From PALSA-911 sp037442565 (GTDB taxonomy: Bacteria; Pseudomonadota; Alphaproteobacteria; Acetobacterales; Acetobacteraceae), in assembly GCA_037442565.1 (NCBI GenBank), contig JBBIQA010000200.1, positions 1 to 7,115 of the forward strand: a DNA stretch of 7,115 nt, written 5' to 3'. Of the stretch, positions 1 through 5,923 are shown piece by piece. Below the pieces are notes generated by a model. The model searched no databases and was not told the origin of the DNA. It saw only the letters and a program-made list of their open reading frames with translations. A program made the translations under genes and the position numbers. The first letter of the stretch is position 1, and each line of letters opens with the position of its first letter.

Positions 1-431
1 GGGCTGTGCAGGGCCGCCTCGCCGACCACGAGCCCGACGCCAGCCAGGCCCAGCGCCAGGCCCAGCCACTGGCGCGGGCGCAGCGCCTCGTTCAGCAGCA
101 CCACGCCGCTGGCCGCGGCCAATAGCGGCGTCAGCGATTGCACCAGCGCGATCTGGGCCGCGGGCGCCACCAGCATGCCGACATGGGGGGCCATCAGCCC
201 GACGGCATTCAGCAACGCGCCGGCAATCGCGCAATGCAGCCATTGCCACCCAGCCAGGGGCCGCCACGATCGGCGCAGCAGAAGCATCAACGCCACCAGT
301 ACTGCCGCGCAGCCGACGAGCCGGATCGCGACGAACAGCAGGGGCGACATATCCCGAAGGCCGGTTTTCGCCGCGACGAAGGACGAACTCCAGAGCAGCA
401 CGAACAGGAATGGGGCCAGACGGGTCAGCAT
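1..431 (-). CDS. EamA/DMT-family permease, N-terminal part (3' end outside window)
   Basis: An open frame of 143 codons begins at ATG 429-431 and runs off the left edge without a stop. The protein starts MLTRLAPFLFVLLWSSSFVA, where the WSSSFVAAKTG stretch is typical of the first helix of EamA-type drug/metabolite transporters. About five hydrophobic segments are visible (roughly residues 4-24, 28-52, 65-87, 88-108 and 118-138). The stretch around residues 91-116 (QIALVQSLTPLLAA, then LLNEALRPRQWLG) matches the end of the first EamA repeat. It is presumably an inner-membrane exporter or importer of a small metabolite; the substrate cannot be read from sequence. A GGAGAGG and a closer GGAAAG lie upstream of the ATG. 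It diverges from the dioxygenase gene at 560. The family call is firm; function is open. Confidence 0.9.
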   Translation of the reverse strand, partial: MLTRLAPFLFVLLWSSSFVAAKTGLRDMSPLLFVAIRLVGCAAVLVALMLLLRRSWRPLAGWQWLHCAIAGALLNAVGLMAPHVGMLVAPAAQIALVQSLTPLLAAASGVVLLNEALRPRQWLGLALGLAGVGLVVGEAALHS

Positions 432-559
432 TGTCTTTCCGTCCACCTCTCCAATTCGGGCGAGCGTGCTGCTTTTCAGTCACCGTATTCTGCGCCATGC
501 TGACGCAACAAGCGGCCGTTGCAAGGCTTGCGAGCCGCATCTTCCAGGGAGGCGGGATC
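432..559. promoter_or_regulatory. Divergent intergenic region between EamA permease and dioxygenase
   Basis: These 128 bp separate two divergent start codons, so promoters for both genes should lie here. It is the most AT-rich patch nearby (around 470-495, with TTTTCAGTCACCGTATTC), which fits promoter DNA. I found no convincing -35/-10 pair and no strong palindrome. The dioxygenase ribosome-binding site (AGGGAGGCGGG, about 546-556) lies at the right end. Confidence 0.4.
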
Positions 560-1435
560 ATGGACGGGCTGCAGAACGCACGCTACCGCCATATCGAAGC
601 GCACAGGATCGCCGGCGCGCTGGGTGCGGAAATCACCGGCGTGGACCTGTCGCGGGAAGTCTCCGACGAGGTGCTTGGAGAGATCCGCACCGCGCTGCAC
701 GAAAACCTGGTGATCTTCTTTCGCGGCCAGGACATCACCCCGGGCCAGCAGCTGGCCTTCGCGCGACGGTGGGGGGATATCCATCTGCACCCCTTCGTCG
801 CCGGCATTCCCGACTATCCGGAGATCCTGGAGATCAAGAAGGCCGAGGCGGACAAGCGCAATTTTGGCGGCACCTGGCACACCGACCAGATGTTCGCGCC
901 GCGTCCGGCCATGGGCACGATGCTGTATGCGCGGAAAGTGCCCGACTACGGCGGCGACACGATGTGGACCAACCAGTACCTGGCCTATGAAACCCTGTCG
1001 GACGCGATGCGCAAGATGCTCGATCCGCTGAAGATCGTCGCGATGGGCGAAGGCACCAAGAAATACGGCGGCAAATCGCGCCGGGAATTCTACGCCGATC
1101 GACTGACGACGGTGAAGGTCATCGATCCCGGCGATCTGCAGACCAACTCGATCCATCCGCTGGTCCGCACCCATCCCGGCACCGGCCGGCGGGCATTGTA
1201 CATCGGCAGCCACGTGAACCATTTCGAGGGTATGACAGAAGAAGAAAGCCAGCCGCTGATCGACTTCCTGACCCGCCACTCCACCCGTCCGGAATTCACC
1301 TGCCGGTTTCGCTGGTCGGAAGGCGCGCTGGCGTTCTGGGACAACCGCTGCACCCAGCACTTCGCCATCAACGACTACCCCGCCGGCACCCGGCTCATGC
1401 ACCGCATCACAATCCGCGGCGACGTGCCGGTGTAG
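560..1435 (+). CDS. TauD/TfdA-family Fe(II)/2-oxoglutarate-dependent dioxygenase
   Basis: The 291-residue protein couples oxidative decarboxylation of 2-oxoglutarate to hydroxylation of an organic substrate, probably in the cytoplasm. The iron-binding triad is visible: H107 and D109 in the WHTDQMF motif and distal H267 in WDNRCTQHFAINDY. R278, 11 residues after the distal His, is the expected 2-oxoglutarate carboxylate ligand. R282 lies at the position of the TauD sulfonate-binding arginine. Length is close to TauD (about 283). The frame is open upstream to 410, but the ATG at 560 has a strong AGGGAGGCGGG site 4-8 bases upstream, and family homology begins just after it (EITGVDLS). Aligned by eye with E. 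coli TauD, H77 matches a substrate-site histidine, while TauD Y73 and N95 seem to be replaced by V80 and G103. Taurine is therefore not a safe substrate call. It converges on the second EamA gene, 15 bp downstream. Confidence 0.93.
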   Translation: MDGLQNARYRHIEAHRIAGALGAEITGVDLSREVSDEVLGEIRTALHENLVIFFRGQDITPGQQLAFARRWGDIHLHPFVAGIPDYPEILEIKKAEADKRNFGGTWHTDQMFAPRPAMGTMLYARKVPDYGGDTMWTNQYLAYETLSDAMRKMLDPLKIVAMGEGTKKYGGKSRREFYADRLTTVKVIDPGDLQTNSIHPLVRTHPGTGRRALYIGSHVNHFEGMTEEESQPLIDFLTRHSTRPEFTCRFRWSEGALAFWDNRCTQHFAINDYPAGTRLMHRITIRGDVPV

Positions 1436-1450
1436 ACGGCTGCCGCCCGG

Positions 1451-2356
1451 TCAGAGCCCGATCACGATCAGCATCACGCCGCCGACGATCAGCACGAGGC
1501 CGAGCACGTCGGAGAATTTCATCGGTTCCTTCAGGTAGAATCGGCTGAACAACAGGGTGAACACCATTTCCACCTGGCCGACCGAGCGCACCAGCGCCAC
1601 CGGGGCGAGGGCGAAGGCGGTGAACCAGCAGGCCGAGCCGCAGGCGGAAAGCGTGCCCACCCACATCGAACTGCGCCAGCTGGTCATGGCCTTCCTGAAC
1701 TCCTGCGGCTCGCGCGCCAGCAGGTAGCCGCCGGCCATCGCGGTCTGCATCGTGTTGGTCACGACCAGGCCGAACAGGGCGCGCAACACGAGGCTCGGGC
1801 CTTCCAGCGACTGGTTCGCCAGCTTGATGAAGATGGTGGTGAAGGCGAAGATGAAGCCGGCGCCAAGGCCGCAAAGCGCCGCCGGCTGCACGGTGGCGGC
1901 GAGGAATTCGTGCGGCTTCAGGCCACGCCCGGCAAGCGACAGGGTCATCACCCCGACCAGGCCCAGCGCGATGCCGAGCCAGGAGATCAGATGCAGTTCC
2001 TCGCCGAGAACGATCAGGGCGATGATGGCGCTCTGCGCCGCCTCGGTCTTGGCGTAGGCGGTGCCGACGGCGAAGCCGCGGAAGCCGAAGGCCATGATCA
2101 GCAGGTTTGTCGCGACGATCTGGAACAGCCCGCCCAGGGCGCACCACAGCAGGAAACGCGGCGTCGGATACGGCAGCGGCAGGCCGGTGAGATAAAGCCC
2201 GGCGAGCAGCAGCACGAGCCCGGTCGGAACGCCGTAAACGAAGCGCACGAAGCCGGCGCCGTTGACCGAAAGCAGGTTGCGCAGCTTCTGCTGCATGGCC
2301 GTGCGCCAGGTCTGAGCCAGCGCGGCGGTGACCGTAATCGGTATCCAGAGTTCCAT
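1451..2356 (-). CDS. EamA/DMT-family transporter
   Basis: A complete 301-residue integral membrane protein with about ten hydrophobic helices in two EamA repeats. The first repeat ends near residues 98-136 (GTAYAKTEAAQSAIIALIVLGEE followed by a helix). The second ends near 260-301 (QVEMVFTLLFSRFYLKEPMK and a final helix). The GEE and KEP signatures at the ends of each repeat's penultimate helix are characteristic of DMT permeases. The N-terminus MELWIPITVTAALAQTWR, with the following GAGFVRFVYG, resembles a known EamA subgroup that begins MELW. I chose the ATG at 2354-2356. An in-frame TTG 12 bases further upstream is possible (it lies just after GAGGTGG), but the MELW start fits the family. 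It may move a small metabolite across the inner membrane; the substrate is unknown. It is convergent with the dioxygenase and divergent from the SIMPL gene. Confidence 0.9.
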   Translation of the reverse strand: MELWIPITVTAALAQTWRTAMQQKLRNLLSVNGAGFVRFVYGVPTGLVLLLAGLYLTGLPLPYPTPRFLLWCALGGLFQIVATNLLIMAFGFRGFAVGTAYAKTEAAQSAIIALIVLGEELHLISWLGIALGLVGVMTLSLAGRGLKPHEFLAATVQPAALCGLGAGFIFAFTTIFIKLANQSLEGPSLVLRALFGLVVTNTMQTAMAGGYLLAREPQEFRKAMTSWRSSMWVGTLSACGSACWFTAFALAPVALVRSVGQVEMVFTLLFSRFYLKEPMKFSDVLGLVLIVGGVMLIVIGL

Positions 2357-2400
2357 CGGCGATCCCAACCACCTCGCCGGCGATCCCCGCCGGGAATGAC
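2357..2400. repeat. Short palindrome-rich, possibly dispersed-repeat remnant
   Basis: TCGCCGGCGA at 2374-2383 is a perfect 10-bp palindrome. CCGGCG (2377-2382) can pair with CGCCGG (2388-2393) across a 5-base loop. The wording GATCCCCGCCGGGAATGAC resembles the GC-rich dispersed intergenic repeats common in alphaproteobacterial genomes, in which a GATCCCCGCC half is followed by GGGAATGAC. This is resemblance from memory; no second copy occurs in this window. Confidence 0.25.
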
Positions 2401-2514
2401 AGGAGAGGGCCGACGATTACAAGAGCGTTAAGGACGGAACCGGTCGCGTCAACCGGCTTGCCCGCGCGCGCGGCGCAGGGCAGGCTCATGGCTTGCACGC
2501 GGCAGGAGAAGAGC

Positions 2515-3231
2515 ATGCGTAGTCTGGCGCCGGCCTTGGCGAGCTTGTTGCTGGTCACCCAAGCCGCGGCCCAACCGGCGCCGCCGGTGATCCAGACCGT
2601 GCTGAAGCTGGCCGAGACCGCGACCGTGACGATCCGGCCGGACGAACTGACCGCGTCCCTCAGTGCAGAAATCGTCGCCGGCAGCGCCGCCGAGGCGCAG
2701 GCGCGGGTGAACAAGGCCATCGCCGACGCATTGGCCCGTGCGAAGGCGGTCAGCGATGTGGCGGTCTCGACCGGGCGCTACGGCGTCTACCGCGTCGGCA
2801 CCGGTCCGAATGAGAAACCCGGCGCGGAGAGGGCGGAACGCTGGCAGGCCAGCCAGTCGCTGGAGCTGAAAAGCCATGACGGCGGCGCGCTGCTGAAACT
2901 GGTGGGCGAATTGCAGAAATCGGGCCTGGCGGTGGGCAGCCTCGCCTGGCGCCTGTCACCGGAAGCTGCCCGCAAGGCGCGCGCGGAAGCGACCCGCCTG
3001 GCCCTGGCGGGGCTGCGCGGCCGGGCGGATGACGCGGCTGCCCAGATCGGCATGGCGTTCGAGGGATTTAAGGAAATCCGCCTGGACAACGACCGGCCGG
3101 TGCCGTTCGCGCCGCGGATGATGTCCGCCGCCATGAGCGGCGGCGGCGCGGCGGCCCCGCCCAGCGCGGAGGCGGAGGATGTGAGCGTCAGCGCGACGGC
3201 CGAGGCGGACGTGCTGCTGCGGTCGCGTTGA
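2515..3231 (+). CDS. Secreted SIMPL-domain (DUF541/BP26-like) protein
   Basis: A 238-residue exported protein. The N-terminus MRSLAPALASLLLVTQAAAQ is a short Sec signal peptide with a likely cleavage after AAA near residue 19. The mature part matches the SIMPL/DUF541 family. It has an early strand LAETATVTIRPDELTASLSA (about 32-51), a helix AQARVNKAIADALARAKAV (61-79), the YGVYRV/RWQASQSLEL strands (89-118), and a late helix with ARAEATRLALAGLRGRADDAAAQIG (155-179). The C-terminus ends with the family's typical EDVSVSATAEADVLL strand (221-235). Family members such as Brucella BP26 are periplasmic and envelope-associated with no enzymatic activity that I know of. The start is the ATG at 2515, with AGGAG at 2504-2508; upstream in-frame TTG and ATG codons are rejected because they would bury the signal peptide. 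It converges on the DUF1330 gene. Confidence 0.88.
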   Translation: MRSLAPALASLLLVTQAAAQPAPPVIQTVLKLAETATVTIRPDELTASLSAEIVAGSAAEAQARVNKAIADALARAKAVSDVAVSTGRYGVYRVGTGPNEKPGAERAERWQASQSLELKSHDGGALLKLVGELQKSGLAVGSLAWRLSPEAARKARAEATRLALAGLRGRADDAAAQIGMAFEGFKEIRLDNDRPVPFAPRMMSAAMSGGGAAAPPSAEAEDVSVSATAEADVLLRSR

Positions 3232-3252
3232 AGCATGGAGACACGTTGAAGC
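3226..3252 (+). repeat. 9-bp direct repeat at the SIMPL gene stop codon
   Basis: CGTTGAAGC occurs at 3226-3234, containing the TGA stop, and again at 3244-3252, 18 bp apart. This could be a small local duplication or chance. No function is apparent. Confidence 0.35.
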
Positions 3253-3280
3253 CCGGGGGCCGGCTCAGTCCATCCCGGGC
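3251..3280. terminator. Inverted repeat between convergent genes, possible bidirectional terminator
   Basis: GCCCGGG (3251-3257) is the exact reverse complement of CCCGGGC (3274-3280), with a 16-base spacer. It sits where the SIMPL gene and the ispH-hpnH-DUF1330 unit converge, and overlaps the last codons of the DUF1330 gene. There is no T-run on either strand, so intrinsic termination is only a guess. Confidence 0.22.
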
Positions 3281-3555
3281 ATGAACACCACGTCCGACTT
3301 CGTGCTGGCGGAGCGGATCGCCAGCAGCGGGGCGTATTCCGGGCTGCCGTAGAAGCGTTGCAGCGCCGCCATCGAGGCGAACTCCACCACGGTCAGGCGG
3401 GTGAAGAACGGCGCACCCTCCATCTGGGTGGGTGGATTGCCGCGGATGACGTAGCGGCCGCCGTATTGCGCGACCACCGCGGGAACCTGGGCCCGGTAGG
3501 CCTCGAAGCCCTTGGGATCGGTGATGTCGATGTTGGCGATCAGATAGGCCGGCAT
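3265..3555 (-). CDS. DUF1330 family protein
   Basis: A small 96-residue protein of the DUF1330 family, whose fold is a dimeric alpha/beta barrel (ferredoxin-like). Visible family features are MPAYLIANIDITDPKGFEAY at the N-terminus, the YGGRYVIRG strand (31-39), TRLTVVEF (52-59), and the FYGSPEYAPLLAIR helix (68-81). The C-terminus SDVVFMPGMD is the usual last strand. There is no signal peptide or membrane segment, so it is likely cytoplasmic. No biochemical role is established for most members. The ATG at 3555 is preceded by AGGGGGCG. It begins 12 bp after the hpnH stop on the same strand and is probably the last gene of the ispH-hpnH operon. Whether it has any part in hopanoid chemistry is unknown. 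Confidence 0.9.
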   Translation of the reverse strand: MPAYLIANIDITDPKGFEAYRAQVPAVVAQYGGRYVIRGNPPTQMEGAPFFTRLTVVEFASMAALQRFYGSPEYAPLLAIRSASTKSDVVFMPGMD

Positions 3556-3567
3556 CGGGTTCGCCCC

Positions 3568-4728
3568 CTATTCCGCGGCTTCGGCGATTTCCACCGCGCC
3601 GGTCTTCTTTTCGTGCTGGATCCGCGTCATCGCCTGTTCGACATGGCGGGAGAACATGTATTCCGCCGGGCGCTGATGCTCGAGCGAGATTTCCGGCGCC
3701 ATCGGGCCCTCGGTGCGGATGCCGCGCACGGCCTGCGCCAGCGCCTTCCAGGGCTTGCGGACAGACTCGGTGACCGCGGTGGGCTCGTAGCCGCTATGGA
3801 CCATGCAATCGGCGCATTTTTCGTAGTTGCCGGTGCCGTACTTGTCCCAGTCGGTGGTTTCCATCAGTTCCGTGAAGGTCTTGGCGTAGCCCTCGCCCAG
3901 CAGGTAGCAGGGGCGCTGCCAGCCGAAATAGGTGCGCGTCGGGTTGCCCCAGGGCGTGCAGTGGAATTGCTGGTTGCCGGCCAGGAAGTCGAGGAACATC
4001 GACGACTGGTTGAACTGCCACTTCTTCGTGCCTCTGGCGGTCTTCTGGCGCGCGAAGATGCCGCGGAACAGCTCCTTGGTACGCTGGCGGTTGAGAAAGT
4101 GCTGCTGGTCCGGCGCGCGCTCATAGGCGTAGCCGGGCGAGACGCTGATCTCCACGCCCATCGCGGTCATCTCGTCGAAGAACGACGCGACCTTCTCCGG
4201 CTCGGCGTTGTCGAACAGGGTGGCGTTGATGATGGTGCGGAAGCCGCGCCGCTTGGCCTCGTGGATCGCCGCCACCGCCCGGTCATACACGCCGTCCTGG
4301 CAGACCGAGCGGTCGTGCTCTTCCCGACCGCCGTCCAGATGCACCGACCAGGTAAAGTACGGCCCCGGCTTGAACAGGTCCATCTTCTTTTCGAGCAGCA
4401 GGGCGTTGGTGCAGACGATGACAAATTTCTTCCGCGCCACGCAGGCTTCCACCACCTCGTGGATCTCCTTGTGCAGCAGCGGCTCGCCGCCGGCGATCAC
4501 CACCACCGGGGCGCCGCATTCGTCCACCGCCTCCAGGCATTCCGCGACGGACAGGCGCTGGTTCAGGATCTCGGCCGGGTAGTCGATCTTGCCGCAGCCG
4601 GCGCAGGCCAGGTTGCAGCGGAACAGCGGCTCCAGCATCAGCACCAGCGGATAGCGCTTGCGCCCGATCAGGTGCTGCTTGACCACATAGGCGCCGACAC
4701 GCAGCACCTGGTTCAACGGAACGGCCAT
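3568..4728 (-). CDS. hpnH: Adenosylhopane synthase, radical SAM hopanoid biosynthesis protein HpnH
   Basis: A 386-residue radical SAM enzyme. In the known pathway HpnH adds the 5'-deoxyadenosyl group of SAM to diploptene, giving adenosylhopane, the first step to C35 extended hopanoids such as bacteriohopanetetrol. The [4Fe-4S] site is CNLACAGC (C38, C42, C45, spacing CxxxCxxC). The SAM-binding GGEP lies at 80-83, after the VVVIA strand. The N-terminus (MAVPLNQVLRVGAYVVKQHL), the PLVLMLEPLFRCNLAC lead-in and the SVHLDGGREEHDR segment (128-140) are HpnH hallmarks. The C-terminal region (about 200-340, DUF3463-type) holds C257, C274, C305 and C308. Length is normal for the family. It starts 11 bp after the ispH stop; in TGAAGGAAACAAACATG the ribosome site AAGGA overlaps that stop, suggesting translational coupling. 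Substrate supply comes from the isoprenoid genes beside it. Confidence 0.95.
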   Translation of the reverse strand: MAVPLNQVLRVGAYVVKQHLIGRKRYPLVLMLEPLFRCNLACAGCGKIDYPAEILNQRLSVAECLEAVDECGAPVVVIAGGEPLLHKEIHEVVEACVARKKFVIVCTNALLLEKKMDLFKPGPYFTWSVHLDGGREEHDRSVCQDGVYDRAVAAIHEAKRRGFRTIINATLFDNAEPEKVASFFDEMTAMGVEISVSPGYAYERAPDQQHFLNRQRTKELFRGIFARQKTARGTKKWQFNQSSMFLDFLAGNQQFHCTPWGNPTRTYFGWQRPCYLLGEGYAKTFTELMETTDWDKYGTGNYEKCADCMVHSGYEPTAVTESVRKPWKALAQAVRGIRTEGPMAPEISLEHQRPAEYMFSRHVEQAMTRIQHEKKTGAVEIAEAAE

Positions 4729-4739
4729 GTTTGTTTCCT

Positions 4740-5684
4740 TCAGGCGTCGGCAAGCTGGGCGGGAAAGCGGAAGCGGACATCCTCCGCCACGCCGGCCAAG
4801 GTGGAGACATCGACCTCGCCGAACTGGCGCAGGCCCTCGATCACGCCCTGGACGAGCATTTCGGGCGCGGATGCGCCGGCGGTGACGCCGACGGAGATCG
4901 CCGTGCCAGGGGCGTAACCGGCGAACCAGGCGGGGTCGAGCGCCGCGGCGTCGTCGATCAGGTAGGACGGCTTGCCCAGCTCCTCGCCGATCTCGCGCAG
5001 GCGGTTGGAGTTGGAACTGTTGCGGCTGCCGACCACTAGGATCATGTCCACCACCGCCGCGAGTTCCCGAACCGCGGACTGGCGATTCTGCGTGGCGTAG
5101 CAGATGTCGCGCACGTCGGGGCCGACGATGCTGGGGAAGCGCTCCTTCAGGGCGGCGATGATCAGCCGCGTGTCGTCCACCGACAGCGTGGTCTGGGTGA
5201 TGTAGGACAGTTTCTCGGGGTCGGCGACCTCCAGCAGGGGCACGTCCTCAACCGTTTGCACCAGGTGCACCTTGCCGGGCACCTGCCCGATCGTGCCCTC
5301 GACCTCGGCGTGGCCGGCATGGCCGACCAGCACGATCTCGCGGCCCTGGGACGCATAGCGGCGGCCTTCGTTATGCACCTTGGCGACCAGCGGGCAGGTG
5401 GCGTCGATCACCGGCAGGCCGCGCTCGGCGGCCAGTTCCTCGACCCGTTTGGCAACGCCGTGGGCACTGAAGACGGTCATGGCGCCGGGCGGCACCGCGT
5501 CCAGTTCGTCGACGAAAACCGCGCCGCGGGTGCGCAGGTCCTCGACCACGTGGCGGTTGTGGACGATCTCATGGCGGACATAGATCGGCGGGCCGTATTT
5601 CTTGAGCGCGCGTTCCACGATCTCGATCGCCCGTTCAACACCGGCGCAGAAACCCCGAGGCTGGGCCAATACGACGCGAATCAT
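4740..5684 (-). CDS. ispH: 4-hydroxy-3-methylbut-2-enyl diphosphate reductase (IspH/LytB)
   Basis: A 314-residue cytoplasmic iron-sulfur enzyme for the last MEP-pathway step, reducing HMBPP to a mixture of IPP and DMAPP. The three cluster cysteines are present: C13 (GFCAGV), C97 (DATCPLV) and C195 (DICYATQNRQ). Active-site residues also match: H42 (EIVHNRHVV), H75 (SAHGV), H125 and E127 (GHAGHAEVEG), T165/T166 (TQTTLSVDD), and the GSRNSSNSNRL diphosphate-binding loop (219-229). Length is typical. The frame stays open about 300 bases upstream, but conserved sequence begins at MIRVVLAQPRGFCAGV. The ATG at 5684 has GGAG at 5692-5695, seven bases away; the upstream frame translates to low-complexity Gly/Pro/Arg sequence. 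It is first in the ispH-hpnH-DUF1330 unit, and diverges from ispA-dxs. Confidence 0.97.
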   Translation of the reverse strand: MIRVVLAQPRGFCAGVERAIEIVERALKKYGPPIYVRHEIVHNRHVVEDLRTRGAVFVDELDAVPPGAMTVFSAHGVAKRVEELAAERGLPVIDATCPLVAKVHNEGRRYASQGREIVLVGHAGHAEVEGTIGQVPGKVHLVQTVEDVPLLEVADPEKLSYITQTTLSVDDTRLIIAALKERFPSIVGPDVRDICYATQNRQSAVRELAAVVDMILVVGSRNSSNSNRLREIGEELGKPSYLIDDAAALDPAWFAGYAPGTAISVGVTAGASAPEMLVQGVIEGLRQFGEVDVSTLAGVAEDVRFRFPAQLADA

Positions 5685-5766
5685 CCAGAAACTCCAATTG
5701 CCGGGGCCGGCTCCGGCCTGACCGCCTGGGCGGCCGCCAAAACACGGCGACGAGAACCCAACCTGA

Positions 5767-5803
5767 ATTGTCGGATATGGCATGGAGGCATCCCGCCGAC
5801 AAT
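5767..5803 (-). promoter_or_regulatory. Hairpin in the presumed ispH mRNA leader
   Basis: ATTGTCGG (5767-5774) is the perfect reverse complement of CCGACAAT (5796-5803), with a 21-base loop. An alternative fold keeps six of these pairs and adds GGAT/ATCC (5773-5776 with 5790-5793 on the plus strand). On the ispH transcript it would sit about 83 bases upstream of the start codon. No T-run follows, so it does not look like an attenuator terminator. It could be an RNA structure, an operator, or chance. Confidence 0.35.
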
Positions 5804-5840
5804 GCTGAACCGCCGGTCGTCCGGCCTGTCCTTGGCGCGA

Positions 5841-5870
5841 GGTATGCGGAAAGGACGGGAGAATGGCCAA
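5841..5870 (-). promoter_or_regulatory. ispH: Candidate ispH promoter
   Basis: Reading leftwards on the minus strand, TTGGCC (plus 5865-5870) resembles a -35 box. CATACC (plus 5841-5846) could be a -10 box 18 bases on. Each matches the sigma-70 consensus only partly (four of six and three of six). If correct, transcription starts near 5834, giving a leader of about 150 bases, and the -35 box lies inside the left arm of the 5864-5889 inverted repeat. Confidence 0.22.
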
Positions 5871-5889
5871 AGCTGTAGCATTTTGGCCA
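5864..5889. promoter_or_regulatory. Inverted repeat, candidate operator between ispH and ispA
   Basis: TGGCCAAA (5864-5871) and TTTGGCCA (5882-5889) are perfect reverse complements separated by 10 bases. Each arm contains TGGCCA, itself a palindrome, and the two TGGCCA copies start exactly 20 bp apart, about two helical turns. That layout suits a dimeric or cooperative DNA-binding protein between divergent promoters. I do not recognise the regulator. Confidence 0.42.
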
Positions 5890-5894
5890 CAGTT

Positions 5895-5923
5895 ATGACA
5901 GAGGAGGGCGTCTCTGCTACACA
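5895..5923 (+). promoter_or_regulatory. ispA: Candidate ispA promoter
   Basis: ATGACA (5895-5900) matches five of six bases of the -35 consensus TTGACA. TACACA (5918-5923) follows after a 17-base spacer as a weak -10. It lies just right of the 5864-5889 inverted repeat and would give an ispA leader of about 130 bases. Confidence 0.25.

Noticed and set aside
410..559. N-terminal extension of the dioxygenase by 50 codons
   Set aside because: The extra residues have no homology to the family, overlap the divergent permease start, and the internal ATG at 560 has a strong ribosome site.
476..1402. Open frame of about 308 codons antisense to the dioxygenase
   Set aside because: It is a shadow of the dioxygenase codons; the translation is low-complexity and has no family features.
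1407..2720. Open frame of about 437 codons on the minus strand through the second EamA gene and past the SIMPL start
   Set aside because: It is out of frame with the clear EamA protein and reads as Arg/Ala-rich shadow sequence.
3358..4917. Open frame of about 519 codons on the plus strand antisense to hpnH
   Set aside because: It lies opposite a gene with intact radical-SAM motifs, its translation is rich in His, Arg, Gly and Ala with no family signature, and such long mirror frames are usual in GC-rich coding DNA.
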